The notes under the pieces are model-generated. The model did no database searches. It had not been told where the DNA came from and worked only from the letters and a program-made list of their open reading frames with translations. The position numbers were made by a program, and so were the translations under genes. From Selaginella moellendorffii (lineage: Eukaryota; Streptophyta; Lycopodiopsida; Selaginellales; Selaginellaceae), in the NCBI RefSeq assembly GCF_000143415.4, contig NW_003314312.1:1377713-1441712 (forward strand): 64,000 bases of DNA. Reading direction: 5' to 3'. Position 1 is the stretch's first letter. The number at the start of each line of letters is the position of its first letter. Below, piece after piece: positions 22,355 through 34,699 of this stretch.

Positions 22355-23315
22355 TTGCTGATGGCCGTGGCCTCGTCACTGGTGTCTGGTTTAGACGTCC
22401 TCTGGTTGGACAGTGGTGCTTCTTACCACATGACTCCTCTTCGTACAGCATTCCACACTTTCCACGAATTGCTTTCCCCAAAACAAGTCTTTGTTGGAGA
22501 CAAGCGACTTCTCGACGTTGAAGGCCGTGGCATGGTGCAAGTCAAGTTGCCCAATGGATCTCTCAAGGAAAATCCATAACATGTGCCCGGTGCAGGCCAG
22601 ACTGTCCTTTCGGTTGGCGTCGCCTCCGATCAAGGGTTCTCGCTCACATTCTTTGCAGAAGGATGTACTATTTTTGGAGCAGATGGCAGTGAGGTACGAT
22701 ACACTCTATCGCCTCAACGCAGAGCTTGTTTATCCAGGGACATACATGCTAGCGCTTCGAGGCCAAGAGACAATTCATCTTTGGCATGCTCGTCTCGGGC
22801 ATGTAAATGAGAAGGATCTCCAGAACCTTGCTCGCAGCAAGCTAACAAATCCGAAGTTTTTTAAAACTTCAAAATTTTCAAAAGCTGGGCAGAAAATTTT
22901 ACAGGAAGAAAAATCAGTGTGCTACGCACAGATGGAGGAGGAGAATACATTGCACAAGGATTTCTCCAATTCCTAGCTGAGGCAGGAATTCCTCATCAGT
23001 ACACGGCTGCTTATACACCACAGCAGAATGGTGTGGCTGAGAGGTTTAATCGGACGCTCTTGGATATGGTGCGTTGCCTTCTTCTGCATTCCGGACTGCC
23101 ACACAGCTTCTGGGGAGAAGCAGTGAACACGACGGTGTACTTGCGTAACCGTTTGCCCACCCGGAGCACAGGCTTGATCCCGCATCACGTTTGGACTGGG
23201 AAACGTCCAAATTGAGGGCACATCCGGATCTTTGGGTGCAGTGCGTACGCCCGCATCCCTAATCCGAACAGGCGCAAGCTCGACCCACGCAGCACGAAGA
23301 CCATCTTCGTGGGCT
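22355..23315 (+). pseudogene. Copia protease and integrase, core deleted
   Basis: Protease signature LWLDSGASYHMT, then the pre-integrase LWHARLGHVNEKDL. The next recognisable block is LRTDGGGEYIAQGF followed by YTPQQNGVAERFNRTLLDM. The segment carrying the first catalytic aspartate of the DDE triad is missing and replaced by unrelated codons around 22850-22915. Confidence 0.85.
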
Positions 23316-23844
23316 AAGGCCTACCGGCTCTACAATCCGTAGTGAGCTGCGACGTGATTTTCAACGAGCAAGAGCTGTATCGCCTCGAAGGTACTTCAAG
23401 CCATTCAACTGATCTTGTGGATCTTTCTTTGGTTCTGGATGAGGTGCTTCCTCTTTCGCTCCCAGCTCCAGAGAATTTTCCTCCAGGAGGAGCTAACAAC
23501 CAAGGCCCACAAGATCCTGGCCGAGCAGTGCCCTTGGTGGCTGGAGGTGGGATCTCCTCCTCACACGCCACTTCTTGCACCTTCTACTGCTTCCACCAGC
23601 AGTCCCACTTCTTCAGCTGAGCCCTCGCTTGTTGCCATCGTCGACGACATTTTAGGCGATGAAATATTTCATCAAGCATCCACCCAGGCCGTTGACCCCG
23701 TGATGACTCCTCCACCTCCACAGGTCTTTGGTCCACGACGCTCTGGACGTGTAACCAAGCCTTCAGTCAAAGTGCTTGAGGCCATTGCCCAGGAACCACG
23801 ACAGAAAGGATTCTACTGGGCAATGCAAGGCCTTCCTGAGCCTT

Positions 23845-25436
23845 AAGGATATATGGACGCTCTTGCCAGTCCTGACGCCCAAAAGTGGCAAGATGTGATG
23901 CAAGATGAGTATTCTTCTTTGCTTAAAAATGACACTTGGACTCTCATGCCATTGCCACCAGGAAGGAAAGTTGTGAGCTCCAAGTGGCTCTTTAAAGAAG
24001 AGCAAGGAAGTACAAGGCGGATGGGAGTGTGGAGCGATTCAAAGCCAGATTTGTCGCTTGTGGCTTCTCGCACATTCAGGGAGTTGACTATTCTGACACT
24101 TACAGTCGGGTAGTTAAGCTAACCACCATCCGCTTGCTTCTGGTTTTAACAGCCGAGCTTGATCTTGAGCTCTATCAACTCGATGTGCGCACAGCATTCC
24201 TCAATGGTGATCTTGAGGAGGAGGTGTATGTGGCACAGCCTCAAGGTTTTGTCCTTCCAGGCCAAGAACACCTCGTATATGCATAAAGCTCTCTATAGGC
24301 TTAAACAAAGCCCCAGGTCTTGGTATAACAAGATTAATGGTTTTCTAATTACTCTTGGCTTCATACGCAGCTCAGCCGATGGTAATCTCTACATCTACTT
24401 TGAAGGCGAAGGATTTCTCTTCCTAGCGCTTTATGTGGACGATACCATCCTCGCTTCTAACCAAGTCCGGCTTATTCACAAGATTAAGACATATCTCTCT
24501 GCAAAATTCGAGATGGCGGACCTTGGTGAGCTGCATTACTGCCTTGGAATCCAAGTACGACGCAACAAGAGACATGGGATTCTCGAGCTCTCTCAAGAAA
24601 AATACATCCTGGATGTACTTCAGAGGTACTCTATGCTCCATGCTAATCCTGTGGCCACTCCTATGCCCGCAGGCCTTAAGCTTTCTAAAGCTTCTACATC
24701 CGAGACATATCGCACTGCCGGGAGGAGAAAAGCGCCAGAACTCTCTACCGTTCGATGGTCGGCATGTGATTTCAACAAGGCCGGATTTAGCCTACCCGGT
24801 AGGCTGCGTGGCAAAGTACTTGGAAAATCCATCGCAAGAACTGCTGTTAAGAGAATCCTGCGGTACGTTGCTGGAACTAAGCACTACTCTCTTCAGTTCT
24901 CCAGACGAGAGAGCTCCACAACGAGCTTGGTTGGCTTCTCTGATGCCGACTGGGCGGGAGACATAGATGACAGGAGATCAACGACAGGCTACGTCTTCCT
25001 CCTGAATGGGAACGTGGTGAGCTGGTGCTCAAAGAAGTAGGTTATCACAGCCATGTCCTCAACGGAATCAGAATACGTAGCAGCAGCAGCAGCAGTAGCA
25101 AAAGAAGCAGTGTGGCTGAGCAAGCTGCTTGAAGACTTGCGAATCCGAGTCCCTCCCATCAAGCTTTGGTGTGACAATCAGTCTGCCATTGCTCTCACAA
25201 GGAACTCTCAATTCCATTCAAGAACGAAGCACATTGAACTGAGGTTCCATTCCATCAGGGAACTCATCAACAAAGGCAAAATTCTTCTGGAAATTTGTCC
25301 TACCAACACAATGCTGGTGGAGGTCCTGACCAAGGCTCTACCTTGTGTACAGCATCAAGTCGTCCTAAAGACACTCAAGCTAGGTGACAGAAACCTTGAG
25401 GAGGAGTGTCAGGAAGCACAACGTCCATGTCACTAG
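23845..25436 (+). pseudogene. Copia reverse transcriptase and RNase H
   Basis: RT blocks WTLMPLPPGRKVVSSKWLFK, YSDTYSRVVKLTTIRLLL and LYVDDTILAS, then RNase H DADWAGDIDDRRSTTGYVF and KHIELRFHSIRELI. A frameshift near 24000, one near 24285 and a stop at about 25040 interrupt it. Confidence 0.9.
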
Positions 25437-25555
25437 CTACATCACATATCTTCACCAACCAGCAAAAGTTGCCATAACGACCAAAATGCAATGAAGTAGC
25501 TACCAAGCTGTTTCCACAAATCCTACAATGGAAGTAGCCCATAATCCTGGCTCTA

Positions 25556-25595
25556 GGAATTCCCCAAGAACCTCTCCAGCATGAACTTCAATGGT
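25556..25595 (-). pseudogene. P450 fragment, PERF region
   Basis: The minus strand reads PLKFMLERFLGNS, matching P450 B just before its haem loop (13622 onward). It abuts an oppositely oriented piece of the same exon. Confidence 0.75.
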
Positions 25596-25680
25596 ATTTG
25601 ATGTTCCAAAGGATGCAACCACATTCTTGCATGTCTATGCTATTGGAAGGGATCCAGCCACATGGGATGAAACTTGCAGT
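25596..25680 (+). pseudogene. P450 fragment, helix K to meander region, inverted relative to its neighbour
   Basis: Reads FDVPKDATTFLHVYAIGRDP then ATWDE, which in P450 B lies immediately before PLKFMPERFLG. Here the two pieces point in opposite directions, so one was inverted in place. Confidence 0.78.
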
Positions 25681-26279
25681 TTTGAGATGAAACGAACAAA
25701 GAGTGAACCCTAGGTCAACTTCCCAACTTTTTAAGGCATTCCAACCTTAAATCCCATAGGCCATAGAAGATTCTCAAATTATTTTTGTGGTTTATGTCAT
25801 TCTCCCCTTTCTCATGACTTAGCCATTAATGGTAGTCTTGAGAAGGTAAACAAGCCTCACATGAAGAGAGTCCAAAGTAATATAACTATGGAGAAAAGAT
25901 GTGTAAATGGCATTATTAACATTGCAACAAAATGAAAGAAAGAAAGTAAATATGGTTTTCTCGTGATAATATGGTCACAGAAACAAAGGAATGAGAATAA
26001 CGCAAATGGCTCAAATAATATAATTATAGAACTCAATTCTCTCCTTCTTTAGGAATGTTATTTAAATCATAACAAAAACACTCTTTTCATGTTATCCTCA
26101 GTTTCTTATGTAACTTCCTTCATGCAATAACCATTCTATTGAACTAACACTTCATGAGTTCTCTTATAGCGTGTTTTCATCAATTTTTGAGCAAAAATAT
26201 TAGTTAGATCAACCTTCTCAAAATTAATTTTTAGGACCTAGATGATGGATTGATTCACGACATCATTAGAGTGCAAATA
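25681..26279. other. AT-rich spacer, nothing recognised
   Basis: No frame with a family signature. Confidence 0.4.
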
Positions 26280-26700
26280 CAATTTAATTTTACTTACATG
26301 GAACGTTGGATGAATTTTCAAACTAGCTGGCAAGTTTAAAGTGTAACAAAAATCCCTTATTTATTGTAAAATTGTCCAAAGCTTGTAATAGCATTGCCAC
26401 CTCCTTTTAGAGATTGTTGTGCATCTGACAACTTCAGAAAAACCTTGTCACCAACTTTGTACTCCTAATGACTATGATGTTCATCAACTAATCTCTTATC
26501 TTGTATTTAAGCTTGTCTCATATTCAACTTTGCCAACTCAAGCTTGTTTTGTATATCCTCTAGAAAATCACAAATATAAGACATTTGAACCAAAGCCAAA
26601 CTCAAACTCACAGAAGATATAGGCTTATAACCATACATTGCCATAAATGGACTCAATTGATAAGGAGCATGGACCATTTTTAACCTCATGAGTTGAAGTG
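26280..26700 (-). pseudogene. Gypsy integrase tail fragment, strongly decayed
   Basis: The minus strand carries LSPFMAMYGYKP and, downstream, EYKVGDKVFL, which correspond to SPYFAMFGRHP and EYKVGDLIFV in the gypsy element at 3.5-8.4 kb. Many stops. Confidence 0.65.
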
Positions 26701-27469
26701 TTGAGCTCGCAAGTTGAGCTCAAGTTTCAATTGTAATTTAATACAAACATTATAAACTTTAAAATATTAAGGTTATGATAAACTTAATAATTTTACAACA
26801 CTCTACACATTTTATAGATTAAAATGTTCTAAATATTTACTATATACTATCTTTTATTAATTATATAAAGTATAATAAGTTTATATTATTAATAGAGAAT
26901 AAACATTAATAGTTTTGGCAAATCTAGTTAGCTCTAAAAATGTAGTACATATGCTTGTAAGGAGTATATACCTTCCCACGTTCCTCACACTTAGTAAAGT
27001 CTGGATATATGCAAAGAGAAAAATCTTGAATGGCAATTGTGTACTTTTTAGGTATTGCATTAAGGTTATTCATTTCAATTTGCTTTGTATAGTTGGCATC
27101 GGTGTTGTAGCAATACAGCCAACACTATCTAAAAAATTTTGCTTGTTTTTATTCCCCATAGAAATATGGGGTTGAACAAAAGTAAATTTGTCACTATGGA
27201 TCTAGGCCCATCATTTGCCTCTTAGAAGCATCCTCACACATTTTATATTTGATTTTATTGGCACTCAATTTGTTGAGTGCACTTTCACAACTTGGGGAGG
27301 AGGAACAAAAAAAAAATGTCAAAGGAGGAGTAAGAAAAAAATGTATGGAAGCAATCAAATGAAATTGGTAGCATTATTGTTTGACTTCCCACTTATGTGC
27401 TGGATTTTTTTTGCTCTTGATCTCACACTCTCACACATTTAATCTCTCACAATCTCAATTTCAACTCAC
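26701..27469. other. AT-rich spacer, nothing recognised
   Basis: Very AT-rich, short frames only. Confidence 0.4.
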
Positions 27470-27640
27470 ATACTCAATCTCTCGCACTTTCAATCTCTCT
27501 CTCTCTCTCGCTCTCTTGCTCTCTTGATCTCTCCCACTCCCGCACTCGATCTCTCCCACTCCCACGCTCAATCTCTCCCACTTGTACACGCTTGATCTCT
27601 TGTGCCCAAACCCTAATCCTGACAGCTGCCCTAACCCTAA
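27470..27640. repeat. CT-rich low-complexity tract with telomere-like motifs
   Basis: Repeated AATCTCTC and CTCTCCCACTCC words and a (CT)n run near 27494, ending with CCCTAACCCTAAAAAATC at about 27630, which contains two copies of CCCTAA(A). Confidence 0.7.
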
Positions 27641-28599
27641 AAAATCTCTCATCCTGGCTATTCATTCAGACTTAAATCTCAGCCATCATGATATCTTCAA
27701 TCTTATTTTATGACAATATAACTAGCACTTGTCAATATTTCAGTTATTAGAGAAATGATATTATTTTTTCTAAATTATCTAGAAAGGATGCATTCTCATC
27801 AATATTTTATACATATTTTGGAATCATTACAAAAAAATTTAAGAGTATAAATAAGGCACGACAAAATATGTTGTACGATATTAATCTATAAATGGATGAA
27901 TCCTCATCCATAAATTTATTTTTTATTATATTAGAACCTAAACAATAGGTATGTGCTTTAAATGTGATTAACTAGTGTTCATAATTATGGATAAAACCCA
28001 ACTTGTATTTAGAATTGAATCTGTTATTGAAGAATTATTATTACTTAGCCTTAAGATTTGACAAGATTTATCATCACCTAGACATAAAATTTGACAACCT
28101 AACACTTCACACGTGTTGACAGTCAGATTGGATCACTTAGATCTACATGCCATAGTAGAATGTCATTACTGACATCACGACTAACAATCAGACTTCATGT
28201 ATTGAAAATTCTTTCTTGGATCTTTGTGTATATATGCATCAAACATCATAACAGATGACAATAACATTACAATTATCACATTTGCACATATTATATATGT
28301 TGTAGTATTTATATTCACTTTGTATATTATTGACCTTCTTCTTATTGCTCTCCTTAAATTCTAATTTATGTGTCATTATGAATTTTTACAAGCAACATAA
28401 AGAGAGAGAGAATTTTAAAACCTATTGAGAAGGATGGAAAGGTTTCTTCTACATTTTTAAGATCACCCACTTCTTTCATTCTCTTAAAGTATTGTTTTTG
28501 AAATTTTTTTATGTCAACATTTTGATTTTCATTTTGGCTCTATTTTGTTAAAGGCTGTGATTCGCCAAAACACCGGTATAATTGCATGCTCAGAGTTTC
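27641..28599. other. AT-rich spacer, nothing recognised
   Basis: No coding signature found on either strand. Confidence 0.4.
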
Positions 28600-30960
28600 T
28601 TTTTTCCGGTGTGGGTGAGGGTGGACAGCAATGGGATTTATAGAATTCCAAATTGAAGGAGATTCAAGTTTTTGGATCTTCAATCAAAATGCTAAGATGC
28701 GCTTCAGCTAAAATGAATATGAAGCAAGAGTTAATTATCATCCTCTCCTCCTCCTTTAGTTCAAATGGAGAAGTCATATTAGTGCTAGTGCTAAATTCAC
28801 TGTCTCTATCTTCACCAATATTCAAATTTGTTAATAATGTTTTCTAGTTTTTATGCCTCTCAATCGATGTGTACTTGTTTTTGTATAGGCCCATGAGTGA
28901 GCTTCCATCCTCCTATAACAACAACATTTTCTTTGAACTACCACCTCTTGTCAGTAGTATAGGTTCCAAATGGAAAGGGATGGAAACCAAACAGGATGTC
29001 CACAAATGGTGCAAGATCAAAACTAGACACTTCAAACATTTCAAAGGTATGGTATCTATAGTTTATTGTGGTGGGTATTTAGATTGCGTGAATGAAGTAT
29101 GTAATCAAGATTGCTGTAGAAATTCTATATTTTTTGAAGGGTTTGCAATCAATTCTCCTGCTCATGACACCATTGTTATTGGATTCAAGTGTCGATTTTG
29201 CAAAAAGTGCTCCTTTATGCTATCTACAAGGCTAGGATGTATTATTTTTTTCCAAAGGATGGAGTGGTTGGAAGAGCTATGGTGTATGTTGGCACACATA
29301 TGCATCCAATGCAGGAAGGGATACAAAGGAGTTCTCTCAATTGTTTCAAAGATGCTGTGTAAGAAAAAGCTATAAGAAACTCATTTGCAATTCCAAAGAA
29401 TATTTAGAAAACCGTCCTTAAGGATTTTATTGCAAGCACCATACTCAATTCGAGTTGCCAAAATACTCAACTAAACAAAGTTATCTTGCCGGACTTACTA
29501 TGAGGCATACAACTTGCTACTAGCTTGAGGAGGTACATCCATTGTAATTCACATATTATAATAATATCTTTTTCTTACATTATATTATTTTGGATAAAAT
29601 TTGGATGTGTGAATCTCGAGAGAGGAAGTTGCAATAAAAAACTGATTCCATCCTTAAATTGAAATGAACTTGTTCATATGAGTTCAACCATAGAAGTTGG
29701 TTTCTAGATAAAGTTGTGAATGAGCAAGAGCACCTCTTCATGTTCAAAATATTTATGATGGGCCCTACCTTAAGTGTAGATCTTGTTTCCTGAATAGATA
29801 TGTCTAAGTTTAATGACCTTGCAAATGCATGGGTACATTTTGACCATATGGAATGTATATCAAGTTGGACAACTATGGAAGGTCATGTGTATAATCCAAA
29901 GTAATTTATTCTCATTATATTAAAATGGTTGTAATATTTATATTTTCACAAGCTACGTTGTAATTTGATAATTGTGACAGTAGAGTTTAAAGTACAAGAC
30001 CAAACAGCCCAAGAATTATTTTGAAGGTCCCTCTCCAATATTGTGCTAAAGCAGGCTAGTAAGGTTGCAAACCTTTGTGGTTTCATGTTAGATGGGGCTA
30101 GTGCAAATTGGAATAGTGTCTAAGCAATTTTTGGAAATGGTCAACTAATGGAAGGTTGTAAGAGGACTTGTCAGTTCCATTGGGCAAAAAGCATAAACCA
30201 ACATTGCCACCTTATCAAGCTAAAATTTCACTAAGTGTTTAAGGAGTTGTGCAAATAATGGGCAAGTTGCATCCTCTGAAGAAGAGCATAAAGCAAAGGC
30301 AAATGAAATTTAGATATGGTAGCATAAAGATGGCTATGTAGATACAAGTTGCCTACCTCAACTTGAGTCATGGTTAGGGTGGTGGGAAGTTATAATATTC
30401 CAGTGGGGACATCACTCCATATTGGTTTCTATTTTTTCTTTTCATTTATTACCTCTTCATATCATCTTTTCCATTAGGATCAACCACTTGAGAACCTCAT
30501 ATACACCCCAATTGTGAATCTTTCTAAAAGTAAGCACTAGAGCTGGCATTCCTTTGAGGCAGGGAAAGGGAAAATGAATTTATATAAAGTGTGTCTATCA
30601 GATTTGATACGCGCTATAGAGCAGTAGTCAAAGCATTAGCATTTGAGGAAGGAAAATATGTAGGAACAAAGCTTTCTGTTGACATGTTATATGATAGGAT
30701 GAAGAGAAAATTGATTCCACCAGCTCGAACGGTGGCAACTGTAGTTGAAGAAGTGCTCTATGACATATCTATGGAGTACACTCTTCGGGCTTCTATTGGT
30801 GATATGAAGACTATCTACTCAAAGCGTCACTTTTCTTTTGCTAGTGAAGATGTTGGCATGAACCTTGGAGCAAAAAGCTCTTTGATATTAAGTATTATTC
30901 TACTCTAAAACACCGCCCCCAGACAAAGGATGGAGAAATGTACCCAACAATGTTTGCGAG
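28600..30960 (+). pseudogene. Mutator-like (SWIM type) transposase, diverged copy 3
   Basis: Aligns by eye along the transposases at 49.5-52.7 and 60.2-63.3 kb: GVGEGGQQWDL near 28610, ELPSSYNNNIFFELPPLVSS (28872 onward), HFKHFKGMVSIVYCGG, WVHFDHMECISSW near 29835, LCGFMLDGASANW near 30080 and CQFHWAKSINQHC near 30172. Both Asp residues at the putative first and second catalytic positions (HFDHME, FMLDGAS) are retained. Stops and frameshifts are frequent and the SWIM end is absent. It is clearly more diverged than the other two and gives an outgroup for reading their changes. Confidence 0.8.
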
Positions 30961-31500
30961 AGTTCCAAAGGCATAGAAAATAAAATGCCCTTGGGAGTTA
31001 AAGCTCCTAAGGGCCCCTACACTATACCAGAAGGAAATTGTCAATGCTAGCAATGATGGCGATGCAAGTGATGATGAAGAGGAGGATGAGGAAGCTCTAT
31101 CAAGCTCACATTCCACCATCAGATGGTCAGACTCAAGCTCTAATTCCACCATCAAACATCTAGAATCCATATCAGATTCCACCAGCAAATGACAATGATC
31201 AAGTGGTTCATAGAATATCATGTTAACCTCGCCGTAAGCAAAAATGACTTTTGCAAAGCAAAGGTGGTAGCACATGTTTTTTTGTAAAAATGACTGTTGG
31301 TAGTAATTTCATTCCAACTCAACGAGATGCTTGTGATAAGGAGTTGGAGGAACTCTCATTGACAACATGCCATATGATAATAGCATATTATTCCTTAGTT
31401 TTCTCATTCACTTAGCTCTTCTATAAGTTCATCCTCTTTCCCCAATAACACACTAAGGCTCTGTGGGTGTCTTTATTGGCTTTTATAATAGATTGCTGAC
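30961..31500. other. Between transposase and methyltransferase-like remnants
   Basis: An acidic-coding GATGAAGAGGAGGATGAGG stretch near 31064 and no family match. It may be part of the same element. Confidence 0.35.
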
Positions 31501-31539
31501 ATCTTTCATAGAAGATGATATAAACATGGATATACAGCA

Positions 31540-32280
31540 CTAGTTGGACCATTAGTGCCAAACGATACAAAAGCCCTTACTTCTAGTTACGTACTTCATT
31601 CTCTTTGACTTTCCAAACAGTCTTTTAGATATTAATGGGAAAGTTGAGGATTGGAACTTTCTTACACTTGACCATATGCATGATGCATTCCTCTTGTCAG
31701 AAACACTTATGCTTAAAGTTGGTTATGTCATTTTTATCCTACCCAACAACCTCAACTAGATATATGAGCTTATGATGTGTGCAACAAAAGTTCATTTCAA
31801 GTCTTTCTCTTCCAGATGCATTATGGATCCTATTGGCATCGATATTAAGTGTCCAAGGGAAGCCTAAAAAGGTGAGTAGGTATTTTTATATTTTAATCTA
31901 ATTTATAAATTTTCTTATTTTCTAGGTTATGATGTGGACCTATCATGCTTTTTATAGAAACGTGCATAATGCGTTTCATGATAATGACCATGTGGCATAT
32001 GTTTTTCCTGGGTATGATAATTCCACTAACATCATACCCAACCTTGTGGATAAACAGATCCATAACACATTTTTAGAGTATCGATTTTGAACTCCATCGG
32101 TGATGCAAGTCTTGTTTGAGCTCTATTGCCCACTAGATGGTGTTGTAATTGATTGCATAGCAAGTTGCAATTCTATGGTGGAGGCACCACATGTCTCTGG
32201 TAAATGGGTGTTTGTTATTGACTTTTTCAAACATCAGCTCAGAGGATTTCGTGAGCTGCCTACAACCTTAAGGAGGTAAA
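31540..32280 (+). pseudogene. Transposon-linked methyltransferase-like gene, C-terminal remnant (copy 3)
   Basis: Two blocks match the genes at 53-59 kb. The first (about 31585-31765) reads FILFDFPNSL, LTLDHMHDAF and VGYVIFILPNNLN, equivalent to AFFDLPDGLPP and IMLVILPCSLF in the right copy. The second follows a TTTTCTAG acceptor at 31925 and reads VMMWTYHAFYR, NSTNIIPNLVD and PSVMQVLFELYCPLDGVVID, equivalent to VLAWNYHALCR, SSTDIIPNVIN and PKAMQILLELFCLPKGIVLD. The intron position before W-x-YHA is identical in the right copy. Motif I has decayed (DCIASCNSM against DATLGFGSM). It lies downstream of transposase copy 3 on the same strand, not divergent. Confidence 0.72.
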
Positions 32281-34699
32281 TTATGTTTATTAAAATTTCA
32301 ATACATACTTAGTTCTATTTTATAGATCATAATCATTTAGAGTTTTTAGAATTAGAGGCTTTAGAAGTCTCCCCGACTATGCAAAAACCATTGCCCAATA
32401 AATGCAAGGTGAATCTTCCCCATAATACCAATATAGGAGGAGGCATAAAAGAAATCAATATGTTGATGATGAGGCAAGAAAAAGTTAATTGCATCCTTAT
32501 ATGAAATAAAAAACCTATTATATATCAAATGTCAATGACAGTGTTATAAAATGTCTATGATAGTGTCAAATGTCAGTGACACTGTCAGTGTTAGATATCA
32601 TAATTGCAAATTGTCATTCTTGCTTATCACCATCACTCTATAGCACTTTTGTGTTGCCATCTCATCTTTCAATATCTTATAAATAATTATATGTGAAGTG
32701 ATAATATTGTTTGTGTGGCAATTGTGGCAGTGCTCAAGAAAATTATTGAAACCTATAGAAATGAATTTTTGACCCAAGACAAAAAGGCATATTGGGTACT
32801 TTAGAATCAAACTCTCAATGTGTTCACTAATTCCCATTAAATTAGAATGACTATTGCGTTGATCTGAAGGCCGGCAAGTGAGCCTACACATTTTCTTCTT
32901 TCAAGTAATTCCTAAATTGAATATTACATTTCTAATACCTTATTTGTTGTAATCATTTTGTAGTGGATATTCCACTCTAGAATAAGATATGTTATCTATA
33001 ACTATTATCATTTCAATATATATATATAGTCTTTTAAAAAAACAATAAAGCAATCCTAGATCTTACATTTCCACTATAGAGTGGCTTGAAAACCCCATAT
33101 TTTGCACTAGCCAATGCAATGTTTCCCAAGAGGATGTTATTCTTCACCATGAAGTGATAGTGTGTATATGTATCTGTAATTCATTCTTGAATTTATTATA
33201 CATCTATGCGTGCATATTTTCTAAACTTATTATTGGGAAATTGCTACAATGCTCAAGAAAATTTTATAGACCTATAGAGCCATTTGTCTTGTCCAAAAAA
33301 AAGTAGTATATTGAACATCAAATATAATAACATTCTATGCTTTCAAACTATCTTGTTGTGTCAGGAGTAGAATATTGCAAAAACATATAGCACTACTCTT
33401 GAAGTGCTAAAGGCAATCCCTTTCTAGTAAGAAAATCTAGAATTTCATATATAAGGAGCTTTAATTTAGCTTCACTAAAGCCCCCAACAGAAAGAGGATT
33501 ATTATGTGGAGGTGAAGTTGAAATGTTGGTAAAACTTGGGGATGAGGTGGAGATTAATATGAAATACTGGGGATCAAGTACGAATAGCAATGACTTTCCT
33601 TTCAACCATTTTTATGTAAACCTTTCAGCTTTGCAAAGAGCTCAACAAAAGAACTATGGCAACTATAACTTCTCTTGCTAATTTATATACTAAGTTTTGT
33701 CTTAGGAAAGATTATTTATTATGACACTAATAATACTTAGATTCATGAAGTGTCAATCTTGAAAATGGGGCTTCATAATCATAGCTTACTTGCAAACATA
33801 AAAGGTTCTAGAATTCTAACTTATCATGTATACAAATGCTCTATCATTCTAATGATAATATACTCCACTAAGCATATATTGTTTTTTACATATATACCTT
33901 TCTAGGACTATAGACCACATTATAATGGTGGGGTATATTTGCACTTTAGCATTTTTTTTATATGAGAATACTTTTCAATCTTGGAAATGTAGATAGATTG
34001 GATTCTTTGATATGATTACTTTTGAGTGATTTCAATTTCTATTATTATTATTCAAAAACAACTCCCAAAAACTCTTAGTGGGGATTCACTGTGAAAATAT
34101 ACCTTGCCTTTCTCATATGAGAGGATTGGGATATAATCAATCAAGTGGAGATTTTTATATAAATTATTATATAAATTAAAAATTTCATGAAAAGGTTTAT
34201 AAAGTAGATTTGTTTGTGCTCTCCACCGTGTTATTCATTTCTTCATTTCTCTTGCTCTTGACTATTGTTTCAGAAGTAATAAAAACATTTTTATCAATAG
34301 TGATATTGGTCTCCAGAATGGGTAATAAAGATCAAAAATGTAATATAGAGATTGTGATAGTGAAATAAAGTTAACATTTTCACATTCCTTAATACTACAA
34401 CTCTTACTTACAATTTTTTTGTTTTCCTTTCTTTCCATATTTTCAAGAATCCTAGAAAAAACTTTCGAATGAAGGAAAATTATGTAAATATATTAGCTGT
34501 AAAATTATTCAAAATATGTAATTAAATCAAAATATGACAGCTGTAACAATGGTCATAGTAAAATAATATAGCTTTAGAAAAGATAGGTTCTCATTTTTAA
34601 ATGGCTCATTCCAATAAAAACTTTTGACCAAGGTATTTCTATGTTTCAATATTTTAAAGTTTGTTAGAACCTTCATTTCTTCAATTTAGATTTCTTTTA
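32281..34699. other. AT-rich region, nothing recognised
   Basis: 2.4 kb without a coding signature. A short imperfect repeat of AAATGTCAATGACAGTGTTA-like words lies at 32525-32595. Confidence 0.4.

Larger units (their letters stand above)
21544..25436 (+). mobile_element. Ty1/copia retrotransposon, internally deleted
   Basis: Gag, protease, integrase, RT and RNase H follow in the copia order (integrase before RT). Multiple frameshifts and stops break the frame, and the integrase core is partly deleted. A purine-rich GAGGAGGAG followed by TGTCAGG at about 25401 could be the polypurine tract and LTR start, but no matching 5' LTR was recognised. Confidence 0.9.

Noticed and set aside
32281-34699. 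Possible genes in the AT-rich stretch
   Set aside because: Only short frames with no motif; consistent with decayed transposon DNA.
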